This document shows, piece by piece, positions 1 to 11,961 of a DNA stretch of 64,000 bases. Made by a program: the position numbers and the translations under genes. The stretch's first letter is position 1; each line of letters begins with the position of its first letter. The DNA is from Apium graveolens (taxonomy: Eukaryota > Streptophyta > Magnoliopsida > Apiales > Apiaceae): positions 27,826,980 through 27,890,979 of the forward strand of contig NC_133648.1 of the NCBI RefSeq assembly GCF_009905375.1, in the 5' to 3' direction. The notes beneath the pieces were generated by a model. The model ran no database searches, was not told the origin of the DNA, and saw only the letters and a list, made by a program, of their open reading frames with translations.

Positions 1-730
1 AATCAAAGCTAAAGAACTATACAATCAAACCCCTGACATATCAAGAACCAAATATTCACCAAAATCACGAAGCTAGGTTTTGAAAATTAAGCATAAACCC
101 TAATAATCGTGAATCACTATACATACATCATTTGTTCAATTAAATACCATGAATCAACTGTAAATCATCTAACAGAGCTATATCAATCATCAAAATATCG
201 TAATAACCCTAGAATCAAAAAGTCCTAATTCGAACATAAACCCTAGAAATTAAAAATCAAAAACTATGGATTAAAACATGAAATTGATGCTAGAAACAGA
301 AAGAACATATCGAAACCTTCAATTTGGGTACTCGAATCACACGATTTGATGCTGTAATCAGTGAGAAATCACGGCTTGAATTCCTGACCCGACCCTGTTC
401 TTCCCGACTCGATTTCAAAGAGTTTTGTGAATTTTGCAGATTTTTAATGATTAATTATAATTAATTAAATAAAAATTAGGCTATTTATAGTAGTAAAATT
501 AGTACTCCTAATTAAAATTAAGGCCCTAATTCTACATCTTTTAAAATTAATAAGCCCCTAATTTTATAATTTTTGAGTATTAAAATTTAATTTATAAATA
601 TTTTATATATACAATATATGCCAAAATTTCCCAAAAATTGTGAATAATGCAAAAATACAAAGAAATGGTATAAATAAAAGTCCTATAATTTTATAAAAAT
701 AAAAATATGATTTTTACGGGGTTTTTAACA
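1..730. mobile_element. Right-hand end of an unidentified insertion, possibly an LTR
   Basis: AT-rich sequence with no supported ORF. It stops abruptly at a terminal AACA, and the next bases (from 731) are Ty3/gypsy reverse-transcriptase codons that begin in mid-domain. That is what an LTR ending in CA inserted into an RT gene would look like. The other end, and therefore the TSD (expected CTCAA if 5 bp), lies outside the window. A TATA-like run near 480-490 and poly-purine or poly-pyrimidine patches fit an LTR but do not prove one. I see nothing else in this stretch. Confidence 0.4.
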
Positions 731-897
731 CTCAACGAGATGCTGAGTTTCATGGATGTCTTCAACGGTTATAATCAGATCAAAATGCAAAAATATGACA
801 CCCCCAAGATACCTTTCATAACTGACTTTGATGTCTTTTGTTATCTTTTTTTGGCTTTTTGGACTTAAGAATGCAGGAGCTACTTACCAGAGATTGG

Positions 898-1780
898 TGA
901 TAGGTTCATATTAATTATTTCATATTATTAATACCTATTTTATTTCCTTTTTCGTAATTCTATTAATAAGTATATTGTTTTACTTTATTTTGTAGAAAAA
1001 TAAATAAAATCAAATTTTAGCAGGAAAAGGTGAAATAGGCAAGGAGGTGGAGAAAACTCGAAGATAAAGAAATTCAAATACTTATTGGAGAAGAAGAAGG
1101 AAAAAAAATATCCTAAGCAAGATTTGACATTTCAAGACCCAAATCCTCATATTTTCCCTATATATATATGGGTCTCCACTCTTATATTTTACACACCCAA
1201 GACAACCACACCTAGACCACCAATCTAGAGCTAGAATTTTGTTAGTTATTAGTTTTGCTCATCTTTTCATCATGTGTAGCTAAATTTGTTCCTTAGGTTG
1301 AAGATGAAGTTAATTTAATTACTTTGATGTTTTCTCATTCCTATTATTTGATTCTCGTAGTTTTTCATGGTGCTTAATTATTCAATTAACAAAGTGATTT
1401 TGATATATTATTATTATCGAATTTATTATTCATAGCCTATGCTTGCTCCATGAAGTTTTGATGGGTTATTGTTATACAACAAGTTTCATAGTGTTTGCTT
1501 GTCTCATTAATTGATATACGTTATTTTTGTGAAGAAAATAGAATTGATTTTAGGGCGAGTTGATGTTAATTATGATTGATTAACATATTTGGATTCCTAG
1601 GTTTTCCATATTATTTGTTATTTGCTAATTAGGTTAAACAAATCTCATCTCAAATATCTTTATCTAGTTTGCCTGATTTAAATTGTCAGGATTTTGAAAA
1701 ATTCGTAGTCTTTGCGGATGGACCTGTAATTGCTACAATTAAACATTGTGGGCTTGTGGTTCTTATTATTTTACACATCA
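898..1780. mobile_element. Solo LTR S1 (883 bp, TSD ATTGG)
   Basis: The segment starts TGATAGGTTC and ends ACACATCA, so it has the canonical TG...CA LTR termini. It is flanked by an exact 5-bp duplication ATTGG (893-897 and 1781-1785). Deleting it with one TSD copy restores a readable RT frame across the site. No internal domain, PBS or second LTR is present, so this is the product of LTR-LTR recombination rather than a complete element. I cannot assign the LTR to a family. A TATA-like run lies at 1157-1170, about 260 bp from the left end, suggesting plus-strand orientation. Confidence 0.88.
1157..1170 (+). promoter_or_regulatory. Putative TATA box of solo LTR S1
   Basis: The run CCTATATATATATGGG sits in the left third of the LTR and is followed by pyrimidine-rich sequence. 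It is the only clear TATA element in this LTR. The orientation is inferred from its position. Confidence 0.4.
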
Positions 1781-2400
1781 ATTGGTAAATAAAATATTTG
1801 CCCATATAATTGGAAAGATCATGGAGGTCTATATTGATGACATGTTAGTAAAAAGCCTAGCCAAGGCCGATCATTTTAATTACCTCAGAGAGGCATTTGA
1901 AGTGCTAAGACACCACAAGATGATATTAAACCCCGTCAAGTGTGCTTTTGGTGTTGAGTCTGGAATTTTTTGGGTCACATGGTCTCGAAGAGGGGAATCG
2001 AGGTGAACCCTGACAAGATCAAAGCCATCCTAGATATGGAGCCACCACAATCCATCAAAGATGTTCAGAAGCTGACCGGAAGAATCGCATCTCTCGGGAG
2101 GCATATCTCCAAGTCTGGAGACAAATGCTAGCCTTTTTTCAAAATCATTAGGAAGGTAAAAAACTTTGAGTGGACATGTGAGAGCCAAGAGGCCTTTGAG
2201 CAGCTGAAGAAGTACATGTTATTCCCTAACAATACAACAAGAATTACAGAAGGGGGTTGAATGTAATTCTAGCTACTTTTTCAAGATTTTAAAAACTGTT
2301 CTAACTGAATATATATAAGTGTTTGATTTGCAGAGTGCGGAATGAAAGAGTTATATAAATCAAAATACAAAGTAATAAAAACATAAGCTTTTAAAACTTT

Positions 2401-2424
2401 CTGGTGGATTTGAATGTATCCACC

Positions 2425-2462
<38 letters not shown>
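2401..2462 (-). repeat. LTR stem-loop (9-bp arms) next to an (AT)n run
   Basis: CTGGTGGAT (2401-2409) and ATCCACCAG (2418-2426) form a perfect 9-bp stem with an 8-nt loop. An alternating AT tract follows to 2462. The same hairpin is at 14515-14540, 20725-20750 and 46548-46573, and in altered form in the solo LTRs at 22882-22907 and 28571-28593. The AT tract is the main length difference between the two LTRs of element A. Confidence 0.8.
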
Positions 2463-2465
<3 letters not shown>

Positions 2466-2850
2466 TTTGAGAACTCTGTGTAGCTTAGAATGGCTCACAG
2501 CTGCTTTACAAGTAGAACAAACAAACTACAGAGAAATTCTTGACAAGTATATCTTTTTCTATCTCTCTTTAAAATGTGTTTGCTTAGTTGAATGTTCTAC
2601 TAGCTACACTTGGTTTATATTTTACCAAGTTTACATGATAATAAGACAAGATAATAAAACAAAACATATCTAGTCTAACTCCATGCCGCTTCATTAGTCT
2701 ATTCCAGCATCTTTGAATATCTTCACAATTACATGGAAATGGTAATGCTTATTTGTTCTCAAATTCCTGCTTAACATGCTGCCACATTCTTTTGCAAACA
2801 CCCAACACATGTGACTGTGTTGTCACTGTCAACCGATATTTGAATTTGAT

Positions 2851-3190
2851 CATCCGTCGGGTACATGTTTGTCATCCGTCGGGTAGCTTTGTTGATCATC
2901 CGTCAGGTGGCTTTGTTGATCATCCGGCGGGTAGCTATTTGTCACTTGACTCCATTTGACTTATACATAATTACAAGACATCTCATATTTACAATGAATC
3001 AACCTATTCTGCATATCCACTAGTAGTCAACATGACTCATATACTCCTACAGAACTACACAAAGTTATTTGCAGAAATGTGCTACAATACTTATTTGTTA
3101 CATAAGCTACTCACCCTGTGGATGTCAAATTGTCATCCGTCGGGACTATATTAAATCATTCGTTGGGACTATATTTGATCATCCGTCGAG
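2851..3190. repeat. Cluster of CATCCGTCGGG motifs in the 3' LTR of A
   Basis: Seven copies or near-copies in the same orientation: 2851-2861, 2873-2883, 2897-2907 (CGTCAGG variant), 2921-2931 (CGGCGGG variant), 3134-3144, 3157-3167 (CATTCGTTGGG) and 3180-3190 (CGTCGAG). On the element sense strand they read CCCGACGGATG. Four lie about 22-25 bp apart as degenerate tandem units; the other three form a second cluster close to the LTR start on the sense strand (U3 side). Parallel clusters exist in the other LTRs of the family. Confidence 0.85.
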
Positions 3191-3268
3191 TGCTACAAGA
3201 TTCACTAAGTTAAATCTACTAAGGTGTTTTATTTAATTTATCATCAAGTACACAACATATTCCTAACA

Positions 3269-3283
3269 ATCTCCCCCAATTTA
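3269..3283 (-). promoter_or_regulatory. Polypurine tract of copia element A
   Basis: The sense strand reads TAAATTGGGGGAGAT directly against the TG of the 3' LTR. This is the plus-strand cDNA primer site and fits the GGGGGAG-type tract of Sirevirus-like elements. The identical sequence abuts the 3' LTR of element B. Confidence 0.85.
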
Positions 3284-3474
3284 TGTCTATTGGAATTGTA
3301 GCCATAAATCAAGAGAAACTTGATGATAACAAAACACCCTAATGATACAGATTGAAAAGTAGTAGATAAAACTGATAAGTGCTGCAATTTTTACTGAAAA
3401 TTTAACAAAACAAAGTGTACAAGGATTTGCCCACAATCATTATCAAGATGCTCCTCTAGTCTGAGCAGATAAAT

Positions 3475-6400
3475 CTATTTCCTTGATTGTCTGGATTTCT
3501 TCCCAAGCCTTATGTTGTTCTCTTCTATCTGATTTTGGAGTTGTCTGTGGAATTCAAGTTCTTCAGCTTCAGATAAATCCAATATTTCTTGCATTTCCAG
3601 TAGAGTCTCATTACAAGAGATACTCAACTGGTCCTCCAATCTAAAGAATCTTCTAACTTCCTTACCATCCCTGAATTCCAGCAGCCAATAAGGCCTCAAA
3701 TGCACTCTCTTTCCTGTGAAGGAAATTGATAGAGTTTTTGGAAGTGCATCTTTGGCTTTATTGCTCCTTAGCTCTTCTATCCTTTTTAAAACCAGTTTCC
3801 TTGCAGTTACATTGAACCTAAAGTTCTTCTTGAAAGATGAAAAGACTTTTATCAGAACATATTGGCTTTCTTGAAGAATTATGTGAAGTGGCCATGTGAT
3901 CTATTTCCCTCCCTTATATTTGAATACTAGCCTTTCAGGAAGATGTTTATGAGCATCAATCCCTCTTACTTCTTCCAATTCATCTAAGTAGAGGTTTATG
4001 TCAGAGAACTCCTTGATGTCACAGATGTATAACGGATCTCTCTTGTTGACTGTAGATTGAGATTTGGTTAGGGTCTTGCATCTGAGAGTCACAGGCTTCA
4101 CTTTCTTGATTGCTCTAGTCTTTGTTTTCTTTGGCTTGTTGAAGATAGGAAAATTTAGTTCAGGAATTGGCAAACTATCCCAATCTACTGGCTCATCCTT
4201 TGGAATTATGGGCTCACCATGAATATTCCTGACTGGATCCACCACCTTGAATTCTTCAAATACCACTGAGGGTTTTGTTGTCTGAGTTGAAGTTGTAGAC
4301 TTTTTGGGAATGTAGTCTTCCATTTCCTCATCACTGAAGTCCAATTTTCTTTTAGAGGGAAGCTTGTATCTGAATCTTCTTTTCTGTTGTGGTGCATCTT
4401 GCACTTTCTGATCTTGAGGTTCAGCAATTACAGATGGTTGTGCAGAAATCTCTGTTGTAGTCTTCATAGCTTGAAGTTTGGCCAAGATAGCAGCTTGCTC
4501 CTTCTTTTGTTTGAGCTTCTTAGCATCTAAGACAACCTAATTCTTTCCTTCTCTTCCTTCTTAGCTTCTACAAACAGAGGGTGTCCAGCCACCGCACAAA
4601 TTATTTTACCATTTCTGTAGATTTTGGCAATTCTTCTTTTAAGTGCTGAATCAGTAGGATCTTTGAAAAATGCAATTGACCTAGCCAACAGCTTCTTCTC
4701 ATCTGGCCTAGGTGTCTCAAACATAGTATCCATAGGATTTTTGTCTGAAAACTTTGAGTAGTTTCTTTTAGGCTTCAGGACCAGATTTGCCTTTGGAGAC
4801 TTTATGCAGGATGTTTGACCCTTTTCTAGATAATTCAAACTTATTTCATTCACATAAATGTGCTTGACTTGAGAGTGATGATTAAAGATTTTTTCTGGTT
4901 TCTAAATTGGTCCAAATTTCTGTTGAATTTCTGCATCTATTTTTCTCCATTTCTCATCTAGTTTCTTCTCCACAGCTGCAACATCAAACATCTTGGGAAT
5001 TGACTTTGACTCAAGCTTAGCAGATGCTATTTGGATCAGATCAATGCTGTCCAATACTGGTGACTTTGGCAGAGTAATTTCTGGAACAATTACTTGGCTG
5101 ATTTGTAAATTTACCACATGCTCCCCCTCAGTAGTTAGCTCTTCTTGACTGTCTTGAGATAATAATTTCTCCCCCTTTTTGTTATCATCAAGTAGAGTGG
5201 AGGAAGAAGATTGTGCAGCCACCAGCTTTTGCAGCAGTTGAGTTTGCTGTGCTTGATGTAGATGAATAGCTGTTAGAGAAGCTTACATAGCAGTCATCCT
5301 TTTATCCAAGGAATCCACTTTAGTGGCAAGATCAGAGTTCTTCCTTAGTTGTCTCTTAATATCAAGTATTGTTGCTTCTGGAAGTTTAGCATCCAATCTT
5401 TTAGAAATATCCTTCTTCACTTGATCAATCTCAGTCTTGATAGAAGTGACATCCTGATTGTGTTGAAAGCCTTGGATTTGATACAATTGTAGAGAATTGG
5501 ATGTGCCTGTAAGAGCTTCCTGGTGCTAGCATTTGTTGTGGCTTGAAGAGCATTATGTGTGTCTTGAATTTGATGGATGAGAGTGGTTTTGAAGTGTTGA
5601 ATATCATAGTCCTCGGAGAATACCCATGATGGCAAGCCAGATCTAGAGATGGTGCCTGCTTCTCCCCCTATGTCCATGAGCTCTTCACTATCATCTCCAA
5701 AGAAATCTGTAGATTCACCAGTACCATAGTCAACCTCATCATCAACTCTAGGTGGCATGGATGTGATGGCATCCTTTTCTCTTTACATAGATTGAGTGGT
5801 GTGTACTAAGTTGAGTATTCTTTCAGCCTCCTCATTGCCCTGTCCAGCTAGAATTTGATATGCTGGAACAGGATGAGTAAATGTCTCAGCATCCAGGGGA
5901 TAGATTCTATGACAGTTTGATGTGCTTGCTGAGATAGATTCCCCTATCTGCATCACTGACATTCATTGACTTACTAGCAATGGTGTCCATCCTTATCTCT
6001 CTAGTACCTGCATTTCTCTCATATTCTCTCTGTTTTTGCATCAAGGGCTCCCCTTGGCTTCCCACCCTCACACCCTCACCTTCACCATCTAAGGTGGAAC
6101 TCCCCTCACTCACTTTTGCCAGTCCTGAAGAAATATACTGCATAGGTTCACTCATTTTCTCTCCTTTTGCCTGGGATCAACCCAGCCTCTCACTCAATTC
6201 ACTCCCTGCCCTCAGTCCTAAGAGTGATTGCACTACTACCAAGTCATATACACTTGTGACAATTGAAGAAATTTTAAGTTGTGCAGAGACTCCCGATGAA
6301 TGAGAAACATCCATCGGGATAGTAGTTTGGCTAGCCGACAAATGACTGCTGTAAGGCACATCCGTCGGGATACAATCACTACTCGATGGATGAAGAATAT

Positions 6401-8054
6401 CCACCGGGATAGAAGAAATAAATGAGGTTGGAATGGAGACTATTGTAGACTCTGTGTAGATTGATGAAAATTTAGGAACATATGTCTCAACAGACTCAGA
6501 AAAAATTGGCAAGTGAGCCAACAAATCATCTAAAAGATGATGCTCACTTGCTTGGATTTTTGGCTTCTCTAATAGAGTTAAAGATGGAGAATTTGGAAGT
6601 GATGTATTAATTATGTCAACATCCAGTGAGTGTGTGGGTGAATTTGGTGTTTCTGGTGCTTCTATCAGTAAAGATTTTGGCTATGACTCCACATTTACTG
6701 GAGCCACATCAACCTGAATTTGAGATGGTGCAGTGACTGAGTTTATTCCTTCAGTTTGTACTATGTGTGTTCCCTGTGCATCCCCAAGGGTTTTAGATCT
6801 TTTCTTTCTAGCATAAGTCTGAGGTGAACTTGTGTCCCTCACCCTCTTGATCTGTGCTCCTGGTTGGGAGCTTGTTTCAATAGTAACATCCTTTTGGGAG
6901 GATGAAACTAGAAGTGAGCTTATTTCCTTATTAACAACCATAGTTTGTTGGGAAACTGTGGTATGGCTAGGCTTAGGTACACTCATCTCACCATCCTTAT
7001 ACTTAGGGTTTCTTTGATTTTCACCCTGTCCCTCACCTTGCTCACTATCCTTCACACTCCCCTATTTATTTTTAGTAGATTTTGCAACTGATTTCTTTTG
7101 AAAGAAACCATAGGGGGGCTTTCTTAGTTTTGGATTTTGGAATTGTTGGTTTGGTATCTTGGGTAGGCATCTGTTGGGTCATTGACACAGATGCCATAGC
7201 TACACTTGAAGGTAAAGAAATGTGTGAGGTTGGAAGAGTGGAGACAATGGTGCCTACCTCACTTACTTGAGGTCCCTCCATGATTGGAAAGTAATGGAGG
7301 GGCACCTCTTTGTGGTGACTTGCTCTGTTGAGATCAGCGATGTCTATCCTTTCTTGAACCCAACAATTTATCTTGTTGGTTGGGTTCTCAACATCAATAT
7401 TCTCAATAAGATGGTTAGTAAGCATCATAAAGATTCTAGCATAATAGACACTTTTACCTCTCTTATTAAGTTCTCCTAACTTATAACTAACTCAAACATG
7501 ATCAAGTCACTGAAATTAGAGTACTTATCCGTAACTAGCATATAAAGCATGTTAAGCATGGAGATGTTAACAGAATCAAAATTGCTAATTTTACCAGAAA
7601 ATACTTTAGTTACCACATCACACAGATAGCTCCATTTCTTTCCAAGACCTAGCCTCCTAATTTCACTTAACTTAGAAGTAGAAAGTGCAAAGCCCATAGA
7701 ATTTAGCATGTTAATTATATCAGCATCTGTGTGTGGAACAATAGCAGTGTTATCTGGAATTCTAAAGTATGCTTTGACAATGTCACTATTGATGGAAAAC
7801 TATTTACCTTTAAGTGTAAAAGTTATGGTTTTGTCAGATGAGTTGTACACGGAAGTTGTCCATATCTCCTCCAAAACTTCACAGTAGATTGAGGGTGATT
7901 CCAGCATAGCATAACTGAGTTTACAGCTCTTCACAAAATCCATTATCTTGTGAAAGTCTCCAGACTGAGGAATCTCCTTATTCAAAAGAGCTACAAACTT
8001 ATTCTTTTCATAGATATATCCAGATTGAGACATGATTTTGACTACAGGTGCCAT
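3475..8054 (-). pseudogene. ORF3 of copia element A: very long 3' ORF of unknown function
   Basis: An ORF after RNase H and before the PPT spans about 4.6 kb, roughly 1,500 codons before decay. The likely start is the ATG at 8052-8054 (MAPVVKIMSQSG). Pieces in order are: an N-terminal conserved domain (8054 to about 7270; blocks ESPSIYCEVLEEIWT and NSMGFALSTSKLSEIRRLGL); a Ser/Thr/Pro-rich and Lys/Arg-rich middle (about 7270-5900) holding motif-derived IPTD and HPSS words; a coiled-coil-like stretch (about 5760-5280); and a basic, Pro-rich C-terminal part ending ENNIRLGKKSRQSRK at 3475. Stops and frameshifts split it into about a dozen frames. I see no signal peptide or membrane span, so its envelope-like position does not make it an envelope. 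I do not recognise the domain. Element B carries a better-preserved homologue. Confidence 0.75.
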
Positions 8055-8508
8055 TGTTAGAGAATGAGAAATTTGCAGAGAGAATATTTGCTTTGGAGAA
8101 GAAAGGAAGTTAGAGCAATTGATTTGAGAATGATAAAAGAATAGAATAAAAATGAATTCGGCTTTTATACTATCTCAGTAATAAACTGTAAAAAATAATA
8201 AAGTGAAGTAAAGTAACCAATCAAAATAGCCCAAAATAGCCGTTTAATGGATAACGTTCAGAGTTTTAACTACTAAGATTGAGACAATTCGACGGATGAG
8301 GATAAATCAATTATCTGTCGGGTTATAAAATAATCCAGAAAAGTAATTGACTTTTATTAACAAATAGTATTCCGACGGATGATCAAACTCGATGGATAAA
8401 GAGCATCCTTCGGGATGTAAATTTTGACTTAGCCAAAATTTCATCTAAATCAGAAATTTCAATTAAGTTTCTGGCTGCATTATAACTTGCAAAAATATCT
8501 GAAGTAAT
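8055..8508. other. Non-coding spacer between ORF3 and pol of element A, with motif copies
   Basis: No ORF is supported. The stretch holds five copies or variants of the 11-bp motif in both orientations: 8289-8299 (TCGACGGATGA), 8312-8322 (TATCTGTCGGG), 8371-8381 (TCCGACGGATG), 8388-8398 (CTCGATGGATA) and 8404-8414 (CATCCTTCGGG). The spacer of element B (27490-27762) has the same arrangement. It could carry a promoter or splice signal for ORF3; that is inference from position only. Confidence 0.6.
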
Positions 8509-11500
8509 TCAAGAATAACTAAGCATACCTAACTCACTTACCAACCTTGAAAAGGTGGATTCATCAAGTGGCTTGGTAAATATATCTGCAAGCTGCTTTT
8601 CACTTGGAACAAAATGAAGTTCCACAGTACCATTCATCACATGTTCCCTAATGAAGTGGTACTTGATGCCTATGTGCTTTGTTCTTGAATGCTGTACTGG
8701 ATTTTCAGTAATGGCAATTGCACTTGTGTTATCACAGAAAATGGGAATTCTATACACTTGTAGACCATAGTCCAACAGTTGGTTTTTCATCCACAAAATC
8801 TGTGCACAGCAACTTTCAGCATCAATATATTGAACTTCAGCTGTAGAAGTAGAAACTGAATTTTACTTTTTACTGAACCAGGACACAAGCTTGTTCCCTA
8901 GAAATTGATAGGTTCCGGTTGTACTTTTTCGGTCTATTTTACAACCTGCATAATCTGCATCTGAATAACCAGTTAGATCAAAACCAGAATCTCTAGGGTA
9001 CCAAATGCCAAGTTTTGGTGTTCCCTTGAGATATCTGAAAATTCTCTTAATAGCTACTAAGTAAGATTCTCTAGGATCAGCCTGAAATCTAGCACAAAGA
9101 CATATCAAATATTATATCTAGCCTACTAGCTGTTAAGTACAGAAGCGAGCCAACCATGCCCCTATAGCTTGAAATATCCACAGACTTTTCAGTAGTGTTT
9201 AATTCAAGTTTAATTGCAGTGGCCATGGGAGTTTTTGCAGATGTGTAATCCATTAGATCAAACTTCTTTAAAAGATCATGAATATATTTAGTTTGACTAA
9301 TGAATATTTCATCACTAACTTGCTTAACTTGTAAACCAAGAAAGTAAGTTAGTTCTCCCATCATGCTCATTTCATACTTACTTTGCATCAATTTGACAAA
9401 CTTCTTGTAAAGTTTTTCATCTGTAGAGCCAAATATAATATCATCTACATAAATGTGAACAAGTATACTAGAGCCATTAACATTTCTAAAGAATAAAGTT
9501 TTATCAACAGTATCTCTAGTGAAGTGATTTTCCAAAAGAAACTTTGATAAAGTGTCATACCAGGCTCTAGGTGCTTGCTTCAGTCCATAAAGTGCTTTCA
9601 AAAGATAGTAGACATATCCTGGAAAATTTGGATCTTCAAAACCAGGAGGTTGACTGACATAGACTTCCTCCTCCAAATCTCCATTCAGAAAGGCACTTTT
9701 GACATCCATTTGATAGACCTTGAAATTGGCATGGGCTGCATAGGCTAAGAAAATTCTGATGGCTTCAATTCTTGCAACAGGAGCAAAGGTTCCATCAAAA
9801 TCTATTCCTTCTTGTTGACAGTAGCCCTTAACAACCAATCTAGCTTTGTTCCTGACTACTATGCCATTTTCATCCATCTTGTTTCTAAATACCCACTTGG
9901 TGTCAATTGGATTATTTCCTTTAGGTTTGGGTACAAGCTTCCATACCTTGTTCCTTTCAAATTGGTTTAGCTCCTCCTGCATATCTAAAATCCGATCAGG
10001 ATCCAACAAAGCCTCTTCTACCTTCTTTGGTTCTTCCTTAGATAGGAAGCTGCTATATAGACATTCTTCTTGAGTTGCTCTCCTTGTTTGAACTCTAGAA
10101 GATGCATCACCAATGATGAGCTCAAAAGGGTTATCTTTAGTCCATTTTCTTTGTTGAGGTAGATTAGCTCTAGATGAAGAGGCCTCATTGTTGTCTTGAT
10201 GTGTGACTGAGTTTTGATTATGAGAAACTCCCCCTGAGTTTGTGAATATTTGATTTGAGAAAGGGGAACTTCCTGTAGGTGATCTATTCTGACTTTTAGC
10301 TTCTCTTAATGTCCCGATGGATGATGCACTTTTTGTCCCGACGGATGAAGCTGATTGTCTCCCGACGGATAAGGCAAATTGTCTCCCGACGGATGAAGCA
10401 TTTTGTAACTCGATAGATGTTGAATTATGTGCTTCATTTGTTGTAGATTTTTCTGCATTATCCTTATTCATTGTTTCTTGATCACTTTCATCATCACTGT
10501 CATCACTAACCATCTCCACATTATCAAACTTGAGTCTCTCATGGAAATCTTCATCTTGCAGTCCTTTAATCTTTTTATCATCAAACACAACATGTACTGA
10601 TTCCATAACAATGTTGGTTCTTAGATTGTAGACTCTATATGCCTTTCCCACAACAAATCCAACAAAAATTCCTTCATCTGCTTTAGCATCAAACTTCCCA
10701 TGTTGATCAGTTTGATTCCTTAAGATATAACATTTGCAGCCAAAGACATGAAGAAAATTTAGAGTTGGCTTCCTATTCTTGAATAATTGGTAGGGTGTCA
10801 TGCACTTTGCTTGATTAACCAAAGAGATATTCTGAGTGTAGCATGTAGTATTGACAGCTTCAGCCCAAAAATATGTTGGTAACTTTGATTCTTCAAGCAT
10901 TGTCCTTGCAGCTTCAATAAGAGATTTGTATTTCCTTTCCACTACTCTATTTTGTTGAGGAGTTCTTGCTGTATAAAACTCATGCATAATCCCATTCTCT
11001 TCACAAAATGATCTCATCACATAATTCTTGAACTCAGTTCCATTGTCACTCCTGATTCTTCTTACTTTAAAATCAGGATGATTGTTGACTTGCCTTATGT
11101 GATTGATGATGATTTCACTAGCTTCATCTTTAGACTTTAGGAAATATGTCCAAGAGAACTTTGAGAAATCATCCACAATTACTAGGAAAAATCTTTTCCT
11201 TGAGATGGACAACATATTGGTTGGTCCAAATAAATCCATGTGTAGCAATTGCAAAGGTTCTTCAATTGTTGAATCAAGTTTCTTTCTAAATGATGCTTTG
11301 ATCTGCTTTTCTTTCTGGCAGGGATCACACAATCCATCCTTAGTAAACTCCACTTGAGGAATATCTCTAACCAGTTCTTTCTTGACAAGTTCATTCATGG
11401 TCTTGAAGTTTAGATGGGACAACTTCTTGTGCCAAATCCAACTTTCATCTTGACTTGCTTTACTGAGAAAGTAAGTGACTGATTCTGCATTGGATGAGTT

Positions 11501-11860
11501 GAAATCAGCTAGGTACACATTTCCTTTTCTCACTCCAGTGAGAACCACTTTGTTGCTCTTTTTGTTTGTTACAACACAGGCTTCTGAATTGAAGGTTACT
11601 GAGTTGCCCTTATCACAAAGCTGGCTAATACTCGACAAATTATGCTTGAGACCATCCACTAGGGAAACCTCTTCAATGATGATGTTGTCTTTTAAAATCA
11701 AGCCATATCCCACAGTATAACCCTTGCTGTCATCTCCAAAAGTAATACTTGGGCCAGCTCTTTTCTTGAACTCAGTGAGCAGGGTAGAATCTCCAGTCAT
11801 GTGCCTTTAGCAACCACTATCCAGATACCAAAGATTCTTTCTGTTTCCCTGCACACATCA
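8509..11860 (-). pseudogene. pol of copia element A: protease, integrase, reverse transcriptase, RNase H
   Basis: This is a Ty1/copia polyprotein that would process gag, copy RNA and insert cDNA. The protease site LDSGC (about 11810-11824) is followed at once by an in-frame TAA (11807-11809) where B has Leu. The main frame then runs 903 codons (11800-9089). In it the integrase zinc site is H124, H129, C158, C161, and the catalytic triad D189, D252, E288 has exact D,D-35-E spacing. A low-complexity linker with SVGRQ/SSVG repeats (469-495) is encoded by the CATCCGTCGGG motif. RT follows (D699; YVDD at 784-787). About 2 nt are missing near 9105, which shifts the frame into RNase H (YSDADYAG); a CAA-to-TAA change near 8862 breaks it again. 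The C-terminus with NPVQHSRTKHI and ADIFTKPL ends at 8509. Order and domains are diagnostic; activity is lost. Confidence 0.92.
10312..10419. repeat. CCCGACGGATG motif array inside the IN-RT linker of A
   Basis: Five copies or variants lie about 23 bp apart: 10313-10323, 10337-10347, 10361-10371, 10385-10395 and 10409-10419. They are inverted relative to the LTR copies. On the coding strand each reads TCATCCGTCGGG and is translated SSVG. The homologous array in B is near 30640-30745. Confidence 0.85.
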
Positions 11861-11961
11861 AAATCAAATCAAGTTGATTTTAATACCCAAGTTTCCTTGG
11901 GTCCTGCCTTGTTAGCTTTCTTTTTTTATTTCTTACGTTTGATCTCACTTGACTTGGGAAT

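Larger units (their letters stand above)
731..2216 (+). pseudogene. Ty3/gypsy (Tat-like) reverse transcriptase remnant, element H0, split by a solo LTR
   Basis: This is the RT domain of a plant Ty3/gypsy polyprotein, which would copy element RNA into cDNA. Before the insertion, codons from 737 read NEMLSFMDVFNGYNQIKM, the usual palm-domain start. GLKNAGATYQRLV then runs up to the solo LTR (898-1780). After it the frame resumes with NKIFAHIIGK and the catalytic box VYIDDMLVKS (YIDD codons 1830-1841), followed by the LNPVKCAFGV block. Removing the LTR and one TSD copy gives a continuous frame through QRLVNKIF. Frameshifts follow near 1975. The domain reaches the RT/RNase H connection (FEQLKKYM) and is cut at 2216 by copia element A; RNase H resumes at 15368. 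The N-terminal RT half and protease are absent. Confidence 0.85.
2217..3268 (-). repeat. 3' LTR of copia element A
   Basis: A 1,052-bp LTR starting TGTTATTCCC and ending TTCCTAACA in window orientation; the element reads on the minus strand. It matches 14330-15362 over its length. It contains the CTGGTGGAT stem-loop (2401-2426), an (AT)n run, and seven copies or variants of the CATCCGTCGGG motif. The TATA region conserved in other copies (GGTTTATATATCACC) reads here as TTTATATTTTACC near 2610, a decayed core promoter. Confidence 0.92.

Noticed and set aside
1..730. First exon or 5' end of a host gene
   Set aside because: No open frame or splice pattern could be supported, and the sequence ends exactly where RT codons of H0 begin, which fits an insertion end better.
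2404..2673. Plus-strand ORF through the (AT)n run
   Set aside because: It lies within the LTR, is antisense to the element, and is a product of the AT repeat.
2851..3190. Short regularly spaced repeats considered as a CRISPR array
   Set aside because: The repeats are 11 bp and degenerate, the spacers are themselves repeated, and the context is a plant LTR.
3475..8054. ORF3 as a retroviral envelope gene
   Set aside because: The position fits, but I see no signal peptide, membrane span or Cys-rich surface domain; low-complexity and coiled-coil features dominate.
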